This document shows, one piece after another, positions 44,102-54,040 of a DNA stretch of 64,000 nucleotides. The notes under the pieces were generated by a model. It was not told where the DNA came from and made no database searches. It saw only the letters and a list, made by a program, of their open reading frames with translations. Positions within the stretch are counted from its first letter, which is position 1, and each line of letters opens with the position of its first letter. The position numbers and the translations under genes are program-made. Source of the DNA: Sphingobium vermicomposti (GTDB taxonomy: Bacteria; Pseudomonadota; Alphaproteobacteria; Sphingomonadales; Sphingomonadaceae); NCBI RefSeq assembly GCF_011762025.1, contig NZ_JAASQR010000004.1:310001-374000 (forward strand). Reading direction: 5' to 3'.

Positions 44102-45598
44102 TCACCCCATGGTCGGAATGACGAACGCGCTGTCACCGCTTGCGCCGCCATCGGGCCAGCGCTGCGTCACCGTCTTCACCTTGGTCCAGAATTTGACGCC
44201 TTCCATGCCGTGCTGGTTCGTGTCGCCAAAGGCCGACCGTTTCCAGCCGCCAAATGTGTGATAGGCGACCGGAACCGGGATGGGGACGTTTATACCCACC
44301 ATGCCGACATTGACGCGTGCCGCAAATTCGCGCGCCGCATGACCGTTGCGGGTGAAGATGGCGACGCCATTGCCATATTCATGCTGGCTGGGCAGGGCGA
44401 TCGCCTCTTCGAAATTGTCCGCGCGGACCATTTGCAGCACGGGACCGAATATCTCTTCCCGATAGGTGCGCATGGCGGGCTTCACATGGTCGAACAGCGT
44501 TGGCCCGACGAAAAATCCCTGCTCATGCCCCTGCAGCGTGAAGCCACGACCATCGACCACCAGTTCCGCGCCTTCATCGACGCCCATCTGGATATAATTT
44601 TCGATTTTGGCCTTGTGCGCGGCGGTGACGACGGGGCCGTAATGCGCTTCGGGATCGGTGGAAACGCCCACGCGCAACGCGGCGATGGCGGGGATCAGCT
44701 TTTCCCGCAGGGCGACCGCCGTCTTCTCTCCCACAGGAACCACCACGGGCAGCGCCATGCAACGTTCACCCGCAGAGCCGAAAGCCGCGCCCGAAAGATC
44801 ATTCACCACCTGGTCCAGGTCGGCGTCCGGCATGACGATGCCGTGATTTTTCGCGCCGCCCATCGCCTGGACACGCTTGCCCGCGTCGACACCGCGCTTG
44901 TAGACATAATGGGCGATATCGGATGATCCGACAAAGCTGACCGCCGCGATATCCGGGTGATCGAGGATCGCGTCCACCATCTCCTTGTCGCCGTGCAGCA
45001 CCTGCAGGATGCCTTCGGGAAGACCCGCTTCCTGGAACAGTTCAGCCAGGCGGACCGGCACCGAAGGGTCACGCTCCGACGGTTTCAGGATGAAGGCATT
45101 GCCGGTCGCGATCGCCACGCCCGACATCCACAGGGGGATCATCCCCGGAAAGTTGAACGGCGTGATCCCAGCGCCGATGCCCAGCGGCTGGCGCATCGAA
45201 TAAACGTCGATGCCCGGCCCGGCGCTTTGGGTATATTCGCCCTTCAGAACATGGGGAATGCCGCAGCAAAATTCGATCACTTCCAGCCCGCGCTGAATAT
45301 CGCCCTTGGCGTCGGCCACCACCTTGCCATGTTCGGAACTGAGCAGGCGCGCCAGTTCGTCCATATTCTGTTCGACCAGCGCCTTGAAATTGAACATGAC
45401 GCGGGCGCGGCGCTGCGGATTGACGGCGGCCCAGGCGGGCTGCGCCTTCTTCGCGGCTTCCACGGCGCGGTCCAGCAGCGCCCGGTCGCCCAGCGCCACG
45501 CGAGCCTGCACGCCGCCATTATTGGGATCGAACACATCGCCAAAGCGACCGGGGACGGGCGCATCGGCAAAGGCGAGCTTGTGGCTGATTTCGCGCAT
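44102..45598 (-). CDS. mmsA: Methylmalonate-semialdehyde dehydrogenase (CoA-acylating)
   Basis: The product of about 498 residues is an aldehyde dehydrogenase of the MmsA group. It has FNFPGMIPLWMSGVAIATGN, the FVGSSDIAHYVY loop, and a catalytic Cys in GSAGERCMALPV. It converts methylmalonate semialdehyde to propionyl-CoA with NAD+ and CoA, the last step of valine degradation. The ATG at 45598 (MREISHKLAFADAP) begins the conserved region; AGGAGAGA precedes it. It is the first gene of the mms operon and diverges from a LysR regulator. Confidence 0.94.
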   Translation of the reverse strand: MREISHKLAFADAPVPGRFGDVFDPNNGGVQARVALGDRALLDRAVEAAKKAQPAWAAVNPQRRARVMFNFKALVEQNMDELARLLSSEHGKVVADAKGDIQRGLEVIEFCCGIPHVLKGEYTQSAGPGIDVYSMRQPLGIGAGITPFNFPGMIPLWMSGVAIATGNAFILKPSERDPSVPVRLAELFQEAGLPEGILQVLHGDKEMVDAILDHPDIAAVSFVGSSDIAHYVYKRGVDAGKRVQAMGGAKNHGIVMPDADLDQVVNDLSGAAFGSAGERCMALPVVVPVGEKTAVALREKLIPAIAALRVGVSTDPEAHYGPVVTAAHKAKIENYIQMGVDEGAELVVDGRGFTLQGHEQGFFVGPTLFDHVKPAMRTYREEIFGPVLQMVRADNFEEAIALPSQHEYGNGVAIFTRNGHAAREFAARVNVGMVGINVPIPVPVAYHTFGGWKRSAFGDTNQHGMEGVKFWTKVKTVTQRWPDGGASGDSAFVIPTMG

Positions 45599-45642
45599 GA
45601 CAGATCTCTCCTGCTGTTGCGTCGTCTCTGGGCGCAAGCACA

Positions 45643-45680
45643 ATTGCATGCAATAGCGCATTGTTGCATCTATTGGCTGC
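45643..45680. promoter_or_regulatory. Palindromic LysR-type operator region between mmsA and its LysR regulator
   Basis: ATTGCATGCAAT (45643-45654) is a perfect 12-bp palindrome. A second, imperfect dyad TGCAATAGCGCATTGTTGCA overlaps it (45649-45668). It lies within the 113-bp gap between the divergent mmsA and LysR genes, where LysR-type proteins usually bind T-N11-A motifs. Function is inferred from position. Confidence 0.55.
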
Positions 45681-45711
45681 AAAAATGCAGCATGGCGCGT
45701 AGGAATGACGA

Positions 45712-46587
45712 ATGTTCGATTGGGATGACATGCGCGTGTTTCTGGCGGTGGCGCGGGCGCGCAAGATCGCACCCGCCGCCCGCGCGCTGGGGCTTGACCC
45801 GACCACGCTGACCCGCCGGATCGGTCGGTTGGAAAAGGCGCTGGGCGCGCGCCTGTTCGACCTCAGCATGGGCGAACGGCTGTTGTCCGAACAGGGGCTG
45901 GCGATGTTGGCCCATGCCGAACGGGTCGAAAGCGCCAGCCTGGCCGCAATGGAGGAAGCGACCGGCAAGTCACGGATGCTCTCAGGGCAGGTGCGCCTGT
46001 CCGTGGCGGAGGGTTTTGGGACATGGGTGCTGGCACCCGGCCTGGCCGACTTTCACGCGCGCCATGCGGGCATCCGTCTGGACCTTATATCCGCGTCCGG
46101 CTTCCTCAACCCCTCCAAGCGGGAAGCGGACATGGCGCTGATGCTCGCTCGTCCGCAACGGGGGCGTCTGTCCGCGCGGCGACTGGGCGATTATCGCCTG
46201 CACCTCTATGCGGCCGACGCGTATCTGGAACAGCGGGGGGAACCCGCGAGTCCTGCTGCCCTGCTGCACCACACGCTGATCGGCTATGTCCCCGATTTCA
46301 TCTTCTCGCCCGAACTGGACTATCTCAATGAAGTGCATGCCGGGTTGGAAGCGCATCTGCGGGCGACCAGCATCAACATGCAATATCGGATGATCGCGGA
46401 AAGTGCGGGCATCGGCATCCTGCCTGACTTCATCGGCCGCAGGGACCCGAAACTTCGCCCCCTGCTGACCGATGCGGTGCAGATCACGCGCAGCTTCTGG
46501 CTGGTGATCCACGAAGATTTGCGCAAACTGCCCCGGATCGAAGCCGTCGCCCAATGGCTGCAGGAACGCGTGGCGCACATGAATTAG
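45712..46587 (+). CDS. LysR family transcriptional regulator, probable valine-operon regulator
   Basis: The 291-residue protein has a LysR HTH near the N-terminus (DDMRVFLAVARARKIAPAAR, then ALGLDPTTLTRRIGRLEKAL) and a periplasmic-binding-like effector domain. Its gene diverges from mmsA over a 113-bp region with palindromes, so it is the natural candidate to control the valine operon. The inducer might be a branched-chain acyl intermediate, which cannot be verified from sequence. Confidence 0.9.
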   Translation: MFDWDDMRVFLAVARARKIAPAARALGLDPTTLTRRIGRLEKALGARLFDLSMGERLLSEQGLAMLAHAERVESASLAAMEEATGKSRMLSGQVRLSVAEGFGTWVLAPGLADFHARHAGIRLDLISASGFLNPSKREADMALMLARPQRGRLSARRLGDYRLHLYAADAYLEQRGEPASPAALLHHTLIGYVPDFIFSPELDYLNEVHAGLEAHLRATSINMQYRMIAESAGIGILPDFIGRRDPKLRPLLTDAVQITRSFWLVIHEDLRKLPRIEAVAQWLQERVAHMN

Positions 46588-46678
46588 GGCGCTGTGGTCG
46601 GCATCCTGCTTTGCTGTTGGCCGCTCGCTCGCGCTGCACTAGGACTTGCTTTCAAATCTGCGGCTGTGTGAGTGTCAG

Positions 46679-47566
46679 GTGAAGATAACATTGCGTCAGA
46701 TTGCCGTGTTCGAATCCGTCGCCCGGACTGGCAGCGTCGCGGGCGCGGCAGAGGAGATTGGCCTCAGCCCCTCTGCCGCCAGCATGTCGCTCAAGGATTT
46801 CGAAACCCATCTGGGCGTCCGGCTGTTCGCGCGGTCGGGCCGCCGATTGCTGCTGTCGGATCAGGGGCGGCCCATGCTGGAAATGGCCCGCCGCGTGCTG
46901 GTCCAGGTCGCCGATATGGAGGCACTGTCCTTGCCGGAGGAGGTGCGGGGCCGCCTGCGCATAGGGGCCGTCGCTTCGGTCGCGGACCATGTGCTGCCGC
47001 GCCTGTGCGCCACCTTCATGCGTCGCCACCCCGGCGTGCGGATGGAATTGCGCGTGCAGCCGTCGCAGGATGTGATGGAAGGCGTGCGTAACATGGCGTT
47101 CGACATCGGCTTCGTCGGATCGCCGGTCAATTCCAGCTATCTGGACGCGCAGCCGTGGCGCAGGGATGCGCTGGCCGTGTGCGCAGCGCCGGAACATCCG
47201 CTCGTCGGGCGCGGCGAAATGCCACTCGCCGCCCTTGCCGACGAAGCGTGGGTGTTGGAAAAAACGCAGTCCAGCGAACGCATCTTTTTCACCGTGGAAG
47301 TGCTCAAATCCCTCAATTCGCTCAATATCGTGCTCGAAGCGGACAGTGTGGAGGCGATCAAGCGCGCGGTGCGCGACGGCGCGGGTCTGGCCTGCCTGTC
47401 CCGCATGGCGGTGGAGGATGAGGTTGCACGGGGCGAGCTGGCCCTGCTCGACATTCCCGAACTCCGCTTCACCCGCATCGTCAGCTTGATCAGCCGACGC
47501 GACACGCCGCTGCCCGCCGCCGCCCGCGCCTTCCATGCCTTTGCGTCCCAACTGGCTGAGGCATGA
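46679..47566 (+). CDS. LysR family transcriptional regulator
   Basis: The product of about 295 residues has the LysR HTH in KITLRQIAVFESVARTGSVA, then GAAEEIGLSPSAASMSLKDF, and an effector domain with VEAIKRAVRDGAGLACLSRM. The start is probably the GTG at 46679, which begins the conserved KITLRQ segment; the frame is open from 46646 with a TTG. It precedes a plus-strand operon for acyl-CoA metabolism by 112 bp and may control it. A perfect palindrome lies in the gap. Confidence 0.88.
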   Translation: MKITLRQIAVFESVARTGSVAGAAEEIGLSPSAASMSLKDFETHLGVRLFARSGRRLLLSDQGRPMLEMARRVLVQVADMEALSLPEEVRGRLRIGAVASVADHVLPRLCATFMRRHPGVRMELRVQPSQDVMEGVRNMAFDIGFVGSPVNSSYLDAQPWRRDALAVCAAPEHPLVGRGEMPLAALADEAWVLEKTQSSERIFFTVEVLKSLNSLNIVLEADSVEAIKRAVRDGAGLACLSRMAVEDEVARGELALLDIPELRFTRIVSLISRRDTPLPAAARAFHAFASQLAEA

Positions 47567-47594
47567 TCATCGTCAGTTTTTCTGATGTATCCCG

Positions 47595-47606
47595 TCGAAT
47601 ATTCGA
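47595..47606. promoter_or_regulatory. Candidate operator upstream of the quinone-oxidoreductase operon
   Basis: TCGAATATTCGA is a perfect 12-bp palindrome centred about 78 bases before the quinone-oxidoreductase start and 29 bases after the LysR gene. It may be the binding site of that regulator or of another. Confidence 0.35.
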
Positions 47607-47677
47607 ATTGGTAGGGACAGGCGCAAAGGCCTAATCATTTCTCCAAGCCTGCCGCGTGCAGAAATAAGGAGAGTGAT

Positions 47678-48664
47678 GTGAAGGCCGTGATCTGCCCCGC
47701 TTTCGCGCCGATCGATGCGCTGACCTGGGGCGACTTTCCTGCGCCACAGCCCGAACCGGGCGAACTGCTCATCGATGTCGTGGCCGCTGGGGTGAATTAT
47801 CCCGACGTGCTGATCGTGCAGGGCAAATATCAGACCAAACCACCCCTGCCGTTCGTGCCGGGCAGCGAAGCGTCAGGGCGTGTCGCAGCCATCGGCGAAG
47901 GCGTGGAAGGCTTCGCAATCGACGACCGGGTGGTGGCGTTCACTGGCACCGGCAGCTTTGGCCAGCAGGTCCGCGTCCCCGCGACGCAGGTGTGGCCCGT
48001 GCCAGACGGGGTCGACCTGGCCATCGCGGCGGGCATCTCCATCACCTACGGGACATCCTATCACGCACTGAAGGACCGGGCCGCCCTGAAACCCGGCGAA
48101 ACATTGCTGGTGCTGGGCGCAGGCGGCGGCGTCGGGCTGACCGCCGTGGAACTGGGCAAGCTGATGGGCGCGCATGTCATCGCCGCCGCGTCCAGCGCTG
48201 ACAAGCTGGCGCTCGCCCGCGCGCAGGGTGCCGACGAACTGATCAACTATGCCGAAGAAGACCTGCGCGAACGGGTCAAGGCGCTGACCGGCGGCAAGGG
48301 GGTCGACGTCGTCTACGATCCGGTCGGCGGCCCGATGAACCTGACCGCCGTCAAAAGCCTGGCCTGGGGTGGCCGACTGCTGGTCATCGGCTTTGCAGGC
48401 GGCGAGATTCCTTCGATCCCCGCAAACCTGCTGTTGCTGAAAAGCGCGTCGGCGGTCGGCGTCCTGTGGGGCAATTCCGTCCGCGCCGATCCGGTGGGGC
48501 AGGGGGCGAACATGCGCCAGCTGCTCCAATGGTTGGCGCACGGCGCGATAACGCCCGTGGTCGACACATGCTTCGCCATGACGGACGTCGTCGCGGCGCT
48601 CCATCATCTTGAAGGGCGAAAGGTCAAGGGCAAGGTGCTGCTGACCATTTCGCCCGCATCCTGA
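47678..48664 (+). CDS. NADPH:quinone oxidoreductase (MDR family, zinc-free)
   Basis: The 328-residue protein is a quinone oxidoreductase-type medium-chain dehydrogenase. It has VAAGVNYPDVLIVQGKYQ, FVPGSEASGRV, and the nucleotide motif VLGAGGGVGLTAVELGKLMG. The cysteine/histidine zinc ligands of alcohol dehydrogenases are absent. It reduces quinones or enoyl substrates using NADPH. The GTG start at 47678 follows AAGGAGAG. It opens the operon that continues with the fused hydratase/dehydrogenase 19 bp later, and its substrate is likely an intermediate of that pathway. Confidence 0.88.
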   Translation: MKAVICPAFAPIDALTWGDFPAPQPEPGELLIDVVAAGVNYPDVLIVQGKYQTKPPLPFVPGSEASGRVAAIGEGVEGFAIDDRVVAFTGTGSFGQQVRVPATQVWPVPDGVDLAIAAGISITYGTSYHALKDRAALKPGETLLVLGAGGGVGLTAVELGKLMGAHVIAAASSADKLALARAQGADELINYAEEDLRERVKALTGGKGVDVVYDPVGGPMNLTAVKSLAWGGRLLVIGFAGGEIPSIPANLLLLKSASAVGVLWGNSVRADPVGQGANMRQLLQWLAHGAITPVVDTCFAMTDVVAALHHLEGRKVKGKVLLTISPAS

Positions 48665-48683
48665 CAAAAGCTGGGAAATCACA

Positions 48684-50768
48684 ATGTCCGACACCGTCGC
48701 CTACAGCGTTCAGGGCGCCATAGCGCAAGCCCTGATCGACAATCCGCCCGTCAATGCCACATCCGCCAGCGTCCGCCAGGGACTGGCCCGCGCGATTGAG
48801 GCTATGGAGGCCGATCCCGCCGTCAAGGCGCTGGTGGTGCGCTGCGTGGGCAAGACCTTCATCGCAGGCGCGGACATCAAGGAATTTGGCAAGCCGATGG
48901 CCGATCCGGGCCTACCGCAAGTCATGGCGATGATGGATCGCGCGACCAAGCCAATCGTTGCCGCCGTGCATGGCACCGTGCTGGGCGGCGGTTTCGAAGT
49001 CGCGCTCGCCTGCCATTATCGCATTGCCGCCAGGGACACGAAGTTCGGTTTCCCTGAGGTCAAGCTGGGCCTGATGCCGGGCGGCGGCGGCACGCAGCGA
49101 ACGCCGCGCCTGGCAGGACTGGCCGACGCGCTGTTGCTGGTGACGGAAGGCAATCAGATCAGCGCGGACAAGGCGCTGGCATCCCATCTGATCGACGCCA
49201 TCGCAGAAGGCGACGATTTGGCCGCCGAGGCCCACGCCTTCGCCGAAGCACTTGCGGCGCAGGGCAAGGGTCCGCGCAGCGCGGCGACGCTGCCAATGCC
49301 CGCCGACGATCCCGCCCTGTTCGAAGAGACAAAAAAGACGCTCGCCCGCAAGATGCGCGGCCAAACCGCACCCCTGCGCGCGCTGGAGGCTATGCGCCTC
49401 GGCTATGAACTGCCCTTCGACGAGGCGGTTCGCCAAGAACTGGCGATCTTCCGCGAATGCATGGCCGGGCCGCAGTCCAAGGCGTTGCGCAACCTGTTCG
49501 CCGCCGAACGCGAAGTCGCCCGCATTCCCGGCCTTGCGTCCGACACCCTGACCCGCAATATCGAGCGGGTGGGCGTCATCGGCCTGGGGGTCATGGGCCG
49601 TGGCATCGTCATGGCGGTCGTCAGCGCGCGCATTCCCGTCATCGCCGTGGGTCTCGATCAACCCAATATCGACGCCGCGATGAAGGCGATCACGAAAATG
49701 TGGTCTTCCTCCGTCGCAAAGGGCAGCATTTCGCAGGCGGTGATGGACAAACGCCTCGCTCTCATCACCACCAGCGACGATCCCCGCGATCTTTTCACCA
49801 CCCAATTGGTCATCGAAGCAGTGACCGAAGATATGGAGATCAAGCAGGCCGTCTTCTCCAAACTGGGCGAAGTGACGCAGCCGGGCACCATCCTGGCGTC
49901 CAACACCAGCTTCCTCAACATCGACACGCTCGCCGAAGCATCGGGCCGGGCGGAAGATGTATGCGGCATGCACTTCTTCAACCCCGCCAATGTCATGCGC
50001 CTGCTGGAAAATGTCCGCGCGGCAAAGACCGACCCCGAAGTCGTCGCGACGATCATGGCGCTGGGCAAGCGTATCGGGAAATTGCCGGTCCTGTCAGGCG
50101 TGTGCGACGGCTTCATCGTCAACCGCATGCTGTCGAAGCGGTCGCGCGAGGGCTTTTTCCTTGTCGAGGAAGGCGCGAAGCCCGCCGACATCGACAAGGT
50201 GCTGCTGTCCTACGGCTTCCCCATGGGACCGTTCGCGCTCGGCGACCTCGCCGGGCTAGATGTTCAGGCCGCCGCGCGAAAGGCCCGCGCTGCGACGGCG
50301 ACGGAGCGCGAATTGCGCGCCGATTTCCCCGAACAGATGGTCGCCGCCGGACGCCTCGGTCAGAAAACCGGCTCTGGCTGGTACAGCTATGACGAAAATC
50401 GCAAGGGCAGTGCCAACCCGCTGACCGAAGAGATGATCGCAGCCCACGCTGAACGCCACGGCCTTAGGCTCCGCGAAATCGGCGAGGATGAAATCCGCGA
50501 ACGCCTGCTCTACGCCATGGTCAATGAAGGCGCGAAGCTGCTAAGCGAAGGCATTGTGCCGCGTCCGCATGAAATCGACGTCGCGCTGGTCAACGGCCTC
50601 GGTTGGCCCAGCTACACCGGCGGCCCCATGCATTGGGCGGACCAGATCGGCCTCGACAAGCTGCTGGCGACCATCGAGAAATTCCGCGCCGAACAGGGCG
50701 ACGCCTATTGGACCCCCGCGCCACTGCTGGAACAATATGCGCGCGAGGGCAGGGGTTTCTACGCATGA
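48684..50768 (+). CDS. Bifunctional enoyl-CoA hydratase / 3-hydroxyacyl-CoA dehydrogenase (FadB/FadJ-like)
   Basis: The 694-residue fusion has an N-terminal crotonase domain with IAGADIKEF, catalytic Glu105 in [14 protein letters not shown] and Glu125 in [10 protein letters not shown]. From about residue 295 it has a hydroxyacyl-CoA dehydrogenase domain: NAD motif [12 protein letters not shown], a catalytic-His segment [16 protein letters not shown], and GFIVNRML. It hydrates enoyl-CoAs and oxidises the 3-hydroxyacyl-CoA products. The overlap of its stop with the next ATG (ATGA) couples it to the acyl-CoA dehydrogenase. No thiolase is present in the operon, so the final cleavage would be performed elsewhere. 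Confidence 0.92.
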   Translation: MSDTVAYSVQGAIAQALIDNPPVNATSASVRQGLARAIEAMEADPAVKALVVRCVGKTFIAGADIKEFGKPMADPGLPQVMAMMDRATKPIVAAVHGTVLGGGFEVALACHYRIAARDTKFGFPEVKLGLMPGGGGTQRTPRLAGLADALLLVTEGNQISADKALASHLIDAIAEGDDLAAEAHAFAEALAAQGKGPRSAATLPMPADDPALFEETKKTLARKMRGQTAPLRALEAMRLGYELPFDEAVRQELAIFRECMAGPQSKALRNLFAAEREVARIPGLASDTLTRNIERVGVIGLGVMGRGIVMAVVSARIPVIAVGLDQPNIDAAMKAITKMWSSSVAKGSISQAVMDKRLALITTSDDPRDLFTTQLVIEAVTEDMEIKQAVFSKLGEVTQPGTILASNTSFLNIDTLAEASGRAEDVCGMHFFNPANVMRLLENVRAAKTDPEVVATIMALGKRIGKLPVLSGVCDGFIVNRMLSKRSREGFFLVEEGAKPADIDKVLLSYGFPMGPFALGDLAGLDVQAAARKARAATATERELRADFPEQMVAAGRLGQKTGSGWYSYDENRKGSANPLTEEMIAAHAERHGLRLREIGEDEIRERLLYAMVNEGAKLLSEGIVPRPHEIDVALVNGLGWPSYTGGPMHWADQIGLDKLLATIEKFRAEQGDAYWTPAPLLEQYAREGRGFYA

Positions 50769-51967
50769 GCTACGAACCCAACGCCAAAACCGCCGACCTG
50801 CTCACCCGCCTGCGCGCCTTCATGGACGCGCACATCTATCCCAATGAAAAAGCCTATTATGAGGAGGTGGCGACCGGCGACCGTTGGGCGCATGTCACCC
50901 TGATCGACAAGCTGAAACCACTGGCGAAGGAAGCAGGCCTCTGGAACCTCTTCCTGCCCGAAAGCACCCATGGCGCAGGGCTCACCAACCTCGAATATGC
51001 ACCACTGTGCGAGGAAATGGGCCGCGTCCACTGGTGCCCCGCCGTGTTCAACTGCGCCGCGCCCGACACCGGCAACATGGAAACGATCGAACGCTTCGGC
51101 ACGGACGAGCATAAGGCGCGTTGGCTGGAGCCCATGCTGGCGGGGGAGATGCGCTCCGCCTTCGCCATGACCGAGCCGCAAGTGGCTTCGTCCGACGCGA
51201 CCAACATCGAAAGCTCTATCGTCCGCGACGGCGATGATTATGTCATCAATGGCCGCAAATGGTGGATTTCCGGCATGGGCGAAGCGGACTGCGCGCTCAT
51301 GATCTTCATGGGCAAGACTGACCCGTCAGCGCCCAAGCATAAGCAGCAATCGATGATCCTCGTGCCCCGCGACACGCCCGGCATCACCGTGCTGCGCCCA
51401 ATGACCGTGCTCGGCTATGACGACGCGCCGCACGGCCACATGGAAATCCTGTTCGAAAATGTCCGCGTGCCCGCATCCAACATGCTGCTCGGCGAAGGGC
51501 GCGGCTTCGAAATCGCGCAGGCCCGGCTTGGCCCTGGCCGCATCCATCATTGCATGCGCATGATCGGCATGGCTGAACGTGCGCTCGAAGCCATGTGCCG
51601 CCGGGTGAAATCACGCGTCGCTTTCGGCAAGCCGCTCGCCGAACAGGGCGTCATCATCGAACGCATCGCCAATTCGCGCATCATGATCGATCAGGCGCGC
51701 CTCCTCACCCTCCACGCCGCGCACCGCATGGACACGGTCGGCAACAAGGTGGCGAAGGCCGACATCGCGATGATCAAGGTCGCCGCGCCCAACATGGCCT
51801 GTCAGGTCATCGACTGGGCGATACAGGCGCATGGCGCGGCGGGCATCAGCCAGGATTTCTTCCTCGCGAACTATTACGCCCACGCTCGCAAGATCCGCTT
51901 CGCCGATGGCCCGGACGAGGTGCACCGCCACCAGCTTGGCCGCCTCGAACTCGCCAAATATGACTGA
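50765..51967 (+). CDS. ACAD10/11-like acyl-CoA dehydrogenase family protein
   Basis: The 400-residue protein has the acyl-CoA dehydrogenase FAD motifs [15 protein letters not shown] and WWISG. The C-terminal active-site loop, however, reads [14 protein letters not shown] (ADGPDEVH at 380-387) in place of the YEGTxQ loop, so the catalytic Glu position is Asp381. ADGPDEVH is the pattern of the ACAD10/11 and LvaC-type group, which eliminates a phosphate from 4-phosphoacyl-CoA rather than simply dehydrogenating. The start at 50765 overlaps the preceding stop (ATGA), and the next gene, an APH-like kinase, overlaps its end by 8 bases, the expected partner arrangement. Confidence 0.85.
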   Translation: MSYEPNAKTADLLTRLRAFMDAHIYPNEKAYYEEVATGDRWAHVTLIDKLKPLAKEAGLWNLFLPESTHGAGLTNLEYAPLCEEMGRVHWCPAVFNCAAPDTGNMETIERFGTDEHKARWLEPMLAGEMRSAFAMTEPQVASSDATNIESSIVRDGDDYVINGRKWWISGMGEADCALMIFMGKTDPSAPKHKQQSMILVPRDTPGITVLRPMTVLGYDDAPHGHMEILFENVRVPASNMLLGEGRGFEIAQARLGPGRIHHCMRMIGMAERALEAMCRRVKSRVAFGKPLAEQGVIIERIANSRIMIDQARLLTLHAAHRMDTVGNKVAKADIAMIKVAAPNMACQVIDWAIQAHGAAGISQDFFLANYYAHARKIRFADGPDEVHRHQLGRLELAKYD

Positions 51968-53003
51968 CATCCGCACGCTCGACACCAGCCGCCTGGGCCC
52001 ATGGCTGCGCGCCCATGTGCCGGGCGCGGACGGAGAGATCAGCGCGGAAAAATTCGCAGGCGGCCAGTCCAATCCCACCTATCTCCTGTCGGTGGACGGC
52101 GAACCCCGCTTCGTCCTGCGCCGCAAGCCCGACGGCGTGCTGCTTCCCTCCGCCCACGCCATAGAGCGCGAATATCGCGTGACCGACGCGCTGAAGGACA
52201 GCGCCGTCCCCGTCGCCCGCCCGCTCGCACTGTGCGAGGATGCGAGCGTCGTCGGCACGCCCTTTTTCATCATGGCCTATGCGCAGGGCCGCAACTTCTG
52301 GGACGCGCGTCTGCCGGAATTGAGCGCCCCTGACCGCGCCGCCATCTATGACGAAATGAACCGTGTCCTCGCCGCGCTCCACGCCATCGACCCGGCGCAA
52401 GTGGGCCTGTCCGACTATGGCAAGCCCGGCAATTATTTCGCCCGCCAAGTCGCCCGCTGGACCAAGCAATATCGCGCCACCCAGACGCAGCGTCTCGACG
52501 CGATGGAGCAGCTCATCGACTGGCTCCCCGCCAACGACCCCGGCCTGGAAGCGAGCCGCATCGTCCATGGCGACTATCGCAATGACAATATGATCTTTGC
52601 CCCCGCCGAGCCCCGCATCATCGCCGTCCTCGACTGGGAATTGTCGACCCTCGGCCACCCGCTCGCCGACCTTGCCCAGCATCTGATGGCATGGCGCGTC
52701 CCCAGGGAAGGCTATCGCGGCCTGTCCGACGCGGACCTGCCGACGCTCGGCATTCCGTCAGAAGCCGAATATCTGCGCCGCTATGGGGAACGCAGCGGCG
52801 CGGGCGAGATCGATCCGGCGCACTGGCGCTATGCGCTCGCCTTTGCGATGTTCCGCAATGCTGGCATCCGGCAGGGCGTCTACCGCCGCGCGGTGGAGGG
52901 CAATGCGTCCAGCGAAGCAGCCGCCATCCATGGCGCGCGCGCGGGCGAGATCGCCGGCCTTGCCTGGCGGATCGCCTGCGAACAGGATGACGCACGGCTA
53001 TGA
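51960..53003 (+). CDS. Aminoglycoside-phosphotransferase-fold kinase, probable 4-hydroxyacyl-CoA kinase partner
   Basis: The 347-residue protein has the APH/choline-kinase fold. A nucleotide loop ([13 protein letters not shown]) is followed by the Brenner motif [10 protein letters not shown] (His203, Asp205, Asn208/Asn210) and the metal motif [15 protein letters not shown] (Asp225). In LvaA and in the N-terminal half of ACAD10/11 this domain phosphorylates the 4-hydroxyl of 4-hydroxyacyl-CoAs. Here it overlaps the ACAD11-like gene by 8 bases, and the next gene starts in its stop. It is unlikely to be an antibiotic-resistance enzyme in this context. Substrate chain length is not known. Confidence 0.85.
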   Translation: MTDIRTLDTSRLGPWLRAHVPGADGEISAEKFAGGQSNPTYLLSVDGEPRFVLRRKPDGVLLPSAHAIEREYRVTDALKDSAVPVARPLALCEDASVVGTPFFIMAYAQGRNFWDARLPELSAPDRAAIYDEMNRVLAALHAIDPAQVGLSDYGKPGNYFARQVARWTKQYRATQTQRLDAMEQLIDWLPANDPGLEASRIVHGDYRNDNMIFAPAEPRIIAVLDWELSTLGHPLADLAQHLMAWRVPREGYRGLSDADLPTLGIPSEAEYLRRYGERSGAGEIDPAHWRYALAFAMFRNAGIRQGVYRRAVEGNASSEAAAIHGARAGEIAGLAWRIACEQDDARL

Positions 53004-54040
53004 AAGAACAAAGGATTGATGTTGGCGGCTATCGGCTGCGCACAGTCGAACAGGGGGAGGGGCTTGTCGTCCTGATGGTGCATGGCTTCCCCGGCCTCGC
53101 ATGGTCGTGGCGGCATCAGATGGCACCCCTTGCCGCAGCCGGTTATCGCGCCGTCGCTATCGACAGCCTGGGCTATGGCGGCAGCGACCGCCCGACCGAT
53201 CCGGCTGCCTATACTGCCGACCGGATGCAGGATTATCTGCTCGCCATCCTCGATCATTATCGCGCTGACCGTGCGGTGGTCGTGGGTCAGGATTTCGGCG
53301 CACAATATGCCTGGAATCTGGCGGTGCGGGCACCCGACCGGGTCGCGGCGCTTATTGCCACCATCCCCTATGATTATGACATGGCCGGGCGGGCGATGCT
53401 GGGCAGCGCGCAGCGCCTGCCTGCCGATGCGCCCGCGCGCCCCGATGCTTCCTCCCCGGATCGCAGCCCAACCGAACGCTTCGCCGCCATGGCGCGCGAA
53501 CATTTTGTCCATTTCCACTATTTCCAGCAAGTCGGCCCCGCCGAACGCGAACTGGCCGACCGGGTGCCGGATTTTCTGGCCCGGCTGTTCCATGAATTAT
53601 CCGCTGAAGGCGACCTCTGGCGATGGAAGACGGTGCCTTCTGAAGGGAGCGGCTATCTTGATGTGTTGCCGTCCGCGCCGCCCTTGCCATGGCCCTGGCT
53701 CAATCAGGCGGAGTTCGACCATTTCGTGGCGGGCTATCACCACGCCGACCCGATGCTGCGCTTCATCGGCGGCCTCAACAGCTATCGCACCGCGGACGCC
53801 AACTGGCGGATCGGCAAGGAATGGGCCGACCATGATGTCGAAACGCCCACCCTGTTCCTCTATGGCGAAGATGACCCGTCCTTCGGCTTCTTCCCGGATT
53901 GGGAGGAACGGATGCGGACGCGTGTGCCAGGCCTCAGAAAAATCGTGGCCGTTCCGAAAGCGGGCCATTTCGTTCAGCAGGAACAGCCCGACGCTTTCAA
54001 CGCCGCCCTGCTCGACTTTCTGGACGGGATGACCGTGTGA
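53000..54040 (+). CDS. Alpha/beta-hydrolase with Asp nucleophile, epoxide hydrolase-like
   Basis: The 346-residue protein has the HGFPG oxyanion motif (VHGFPGLAWSW), an Asp nucleophile in VVGQDFGAQYAW, and a late catalytic His in PKAGHFVQQEQP. The Asp nucleophile puts it with epoxide hydrolases and haloalkane dehalogenases rather than serine esterases. It overlaps the kinase gene by 4 bases and the next gene by 1, so it belongs to the same operon. It could hydrolyse an epoxide or a lactone-like intermediate; the substrate is not known. Confidence 0.8.
   Translation: MKEQRIDVGGYRLRTVEQGEGLVVLMVHGFPGLAWSWRHQMAPLAAAGYRAVAIDSLGYGGSDRPTDPAAYTADRMQDYLLAILDHYRADRAVVVGQDFGAQYAWNLAVRAPDRVAALIATIPYDYDMAGRAMLGSAQRLPADAPARPDASSPDRSPTERFAAMAREHFVHFHYFQQVGPAERELADRVPDFLARLFHELSAEGDLWRWKTVPSEGSGYLDVLPSAPPLPWPWLNQAEFDHFVAGYHHADPMLRFIGGLNSYRTADANWRIGKEWADHDVETPTLFLYGEDDPSFGFFPDWEERMRTRVPGLRKIVAVPKAGHFVQQEQPDAFNAALLDFLDGMTV

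Noticed and set aside
51960..53003. Aminoglycoside resistance kinase
   Set aside because: The APH fold is shared with many metabolic kinases, and coupling to an ACAD11-like dehydrogenase points to acyl-CoA metabolism instead.
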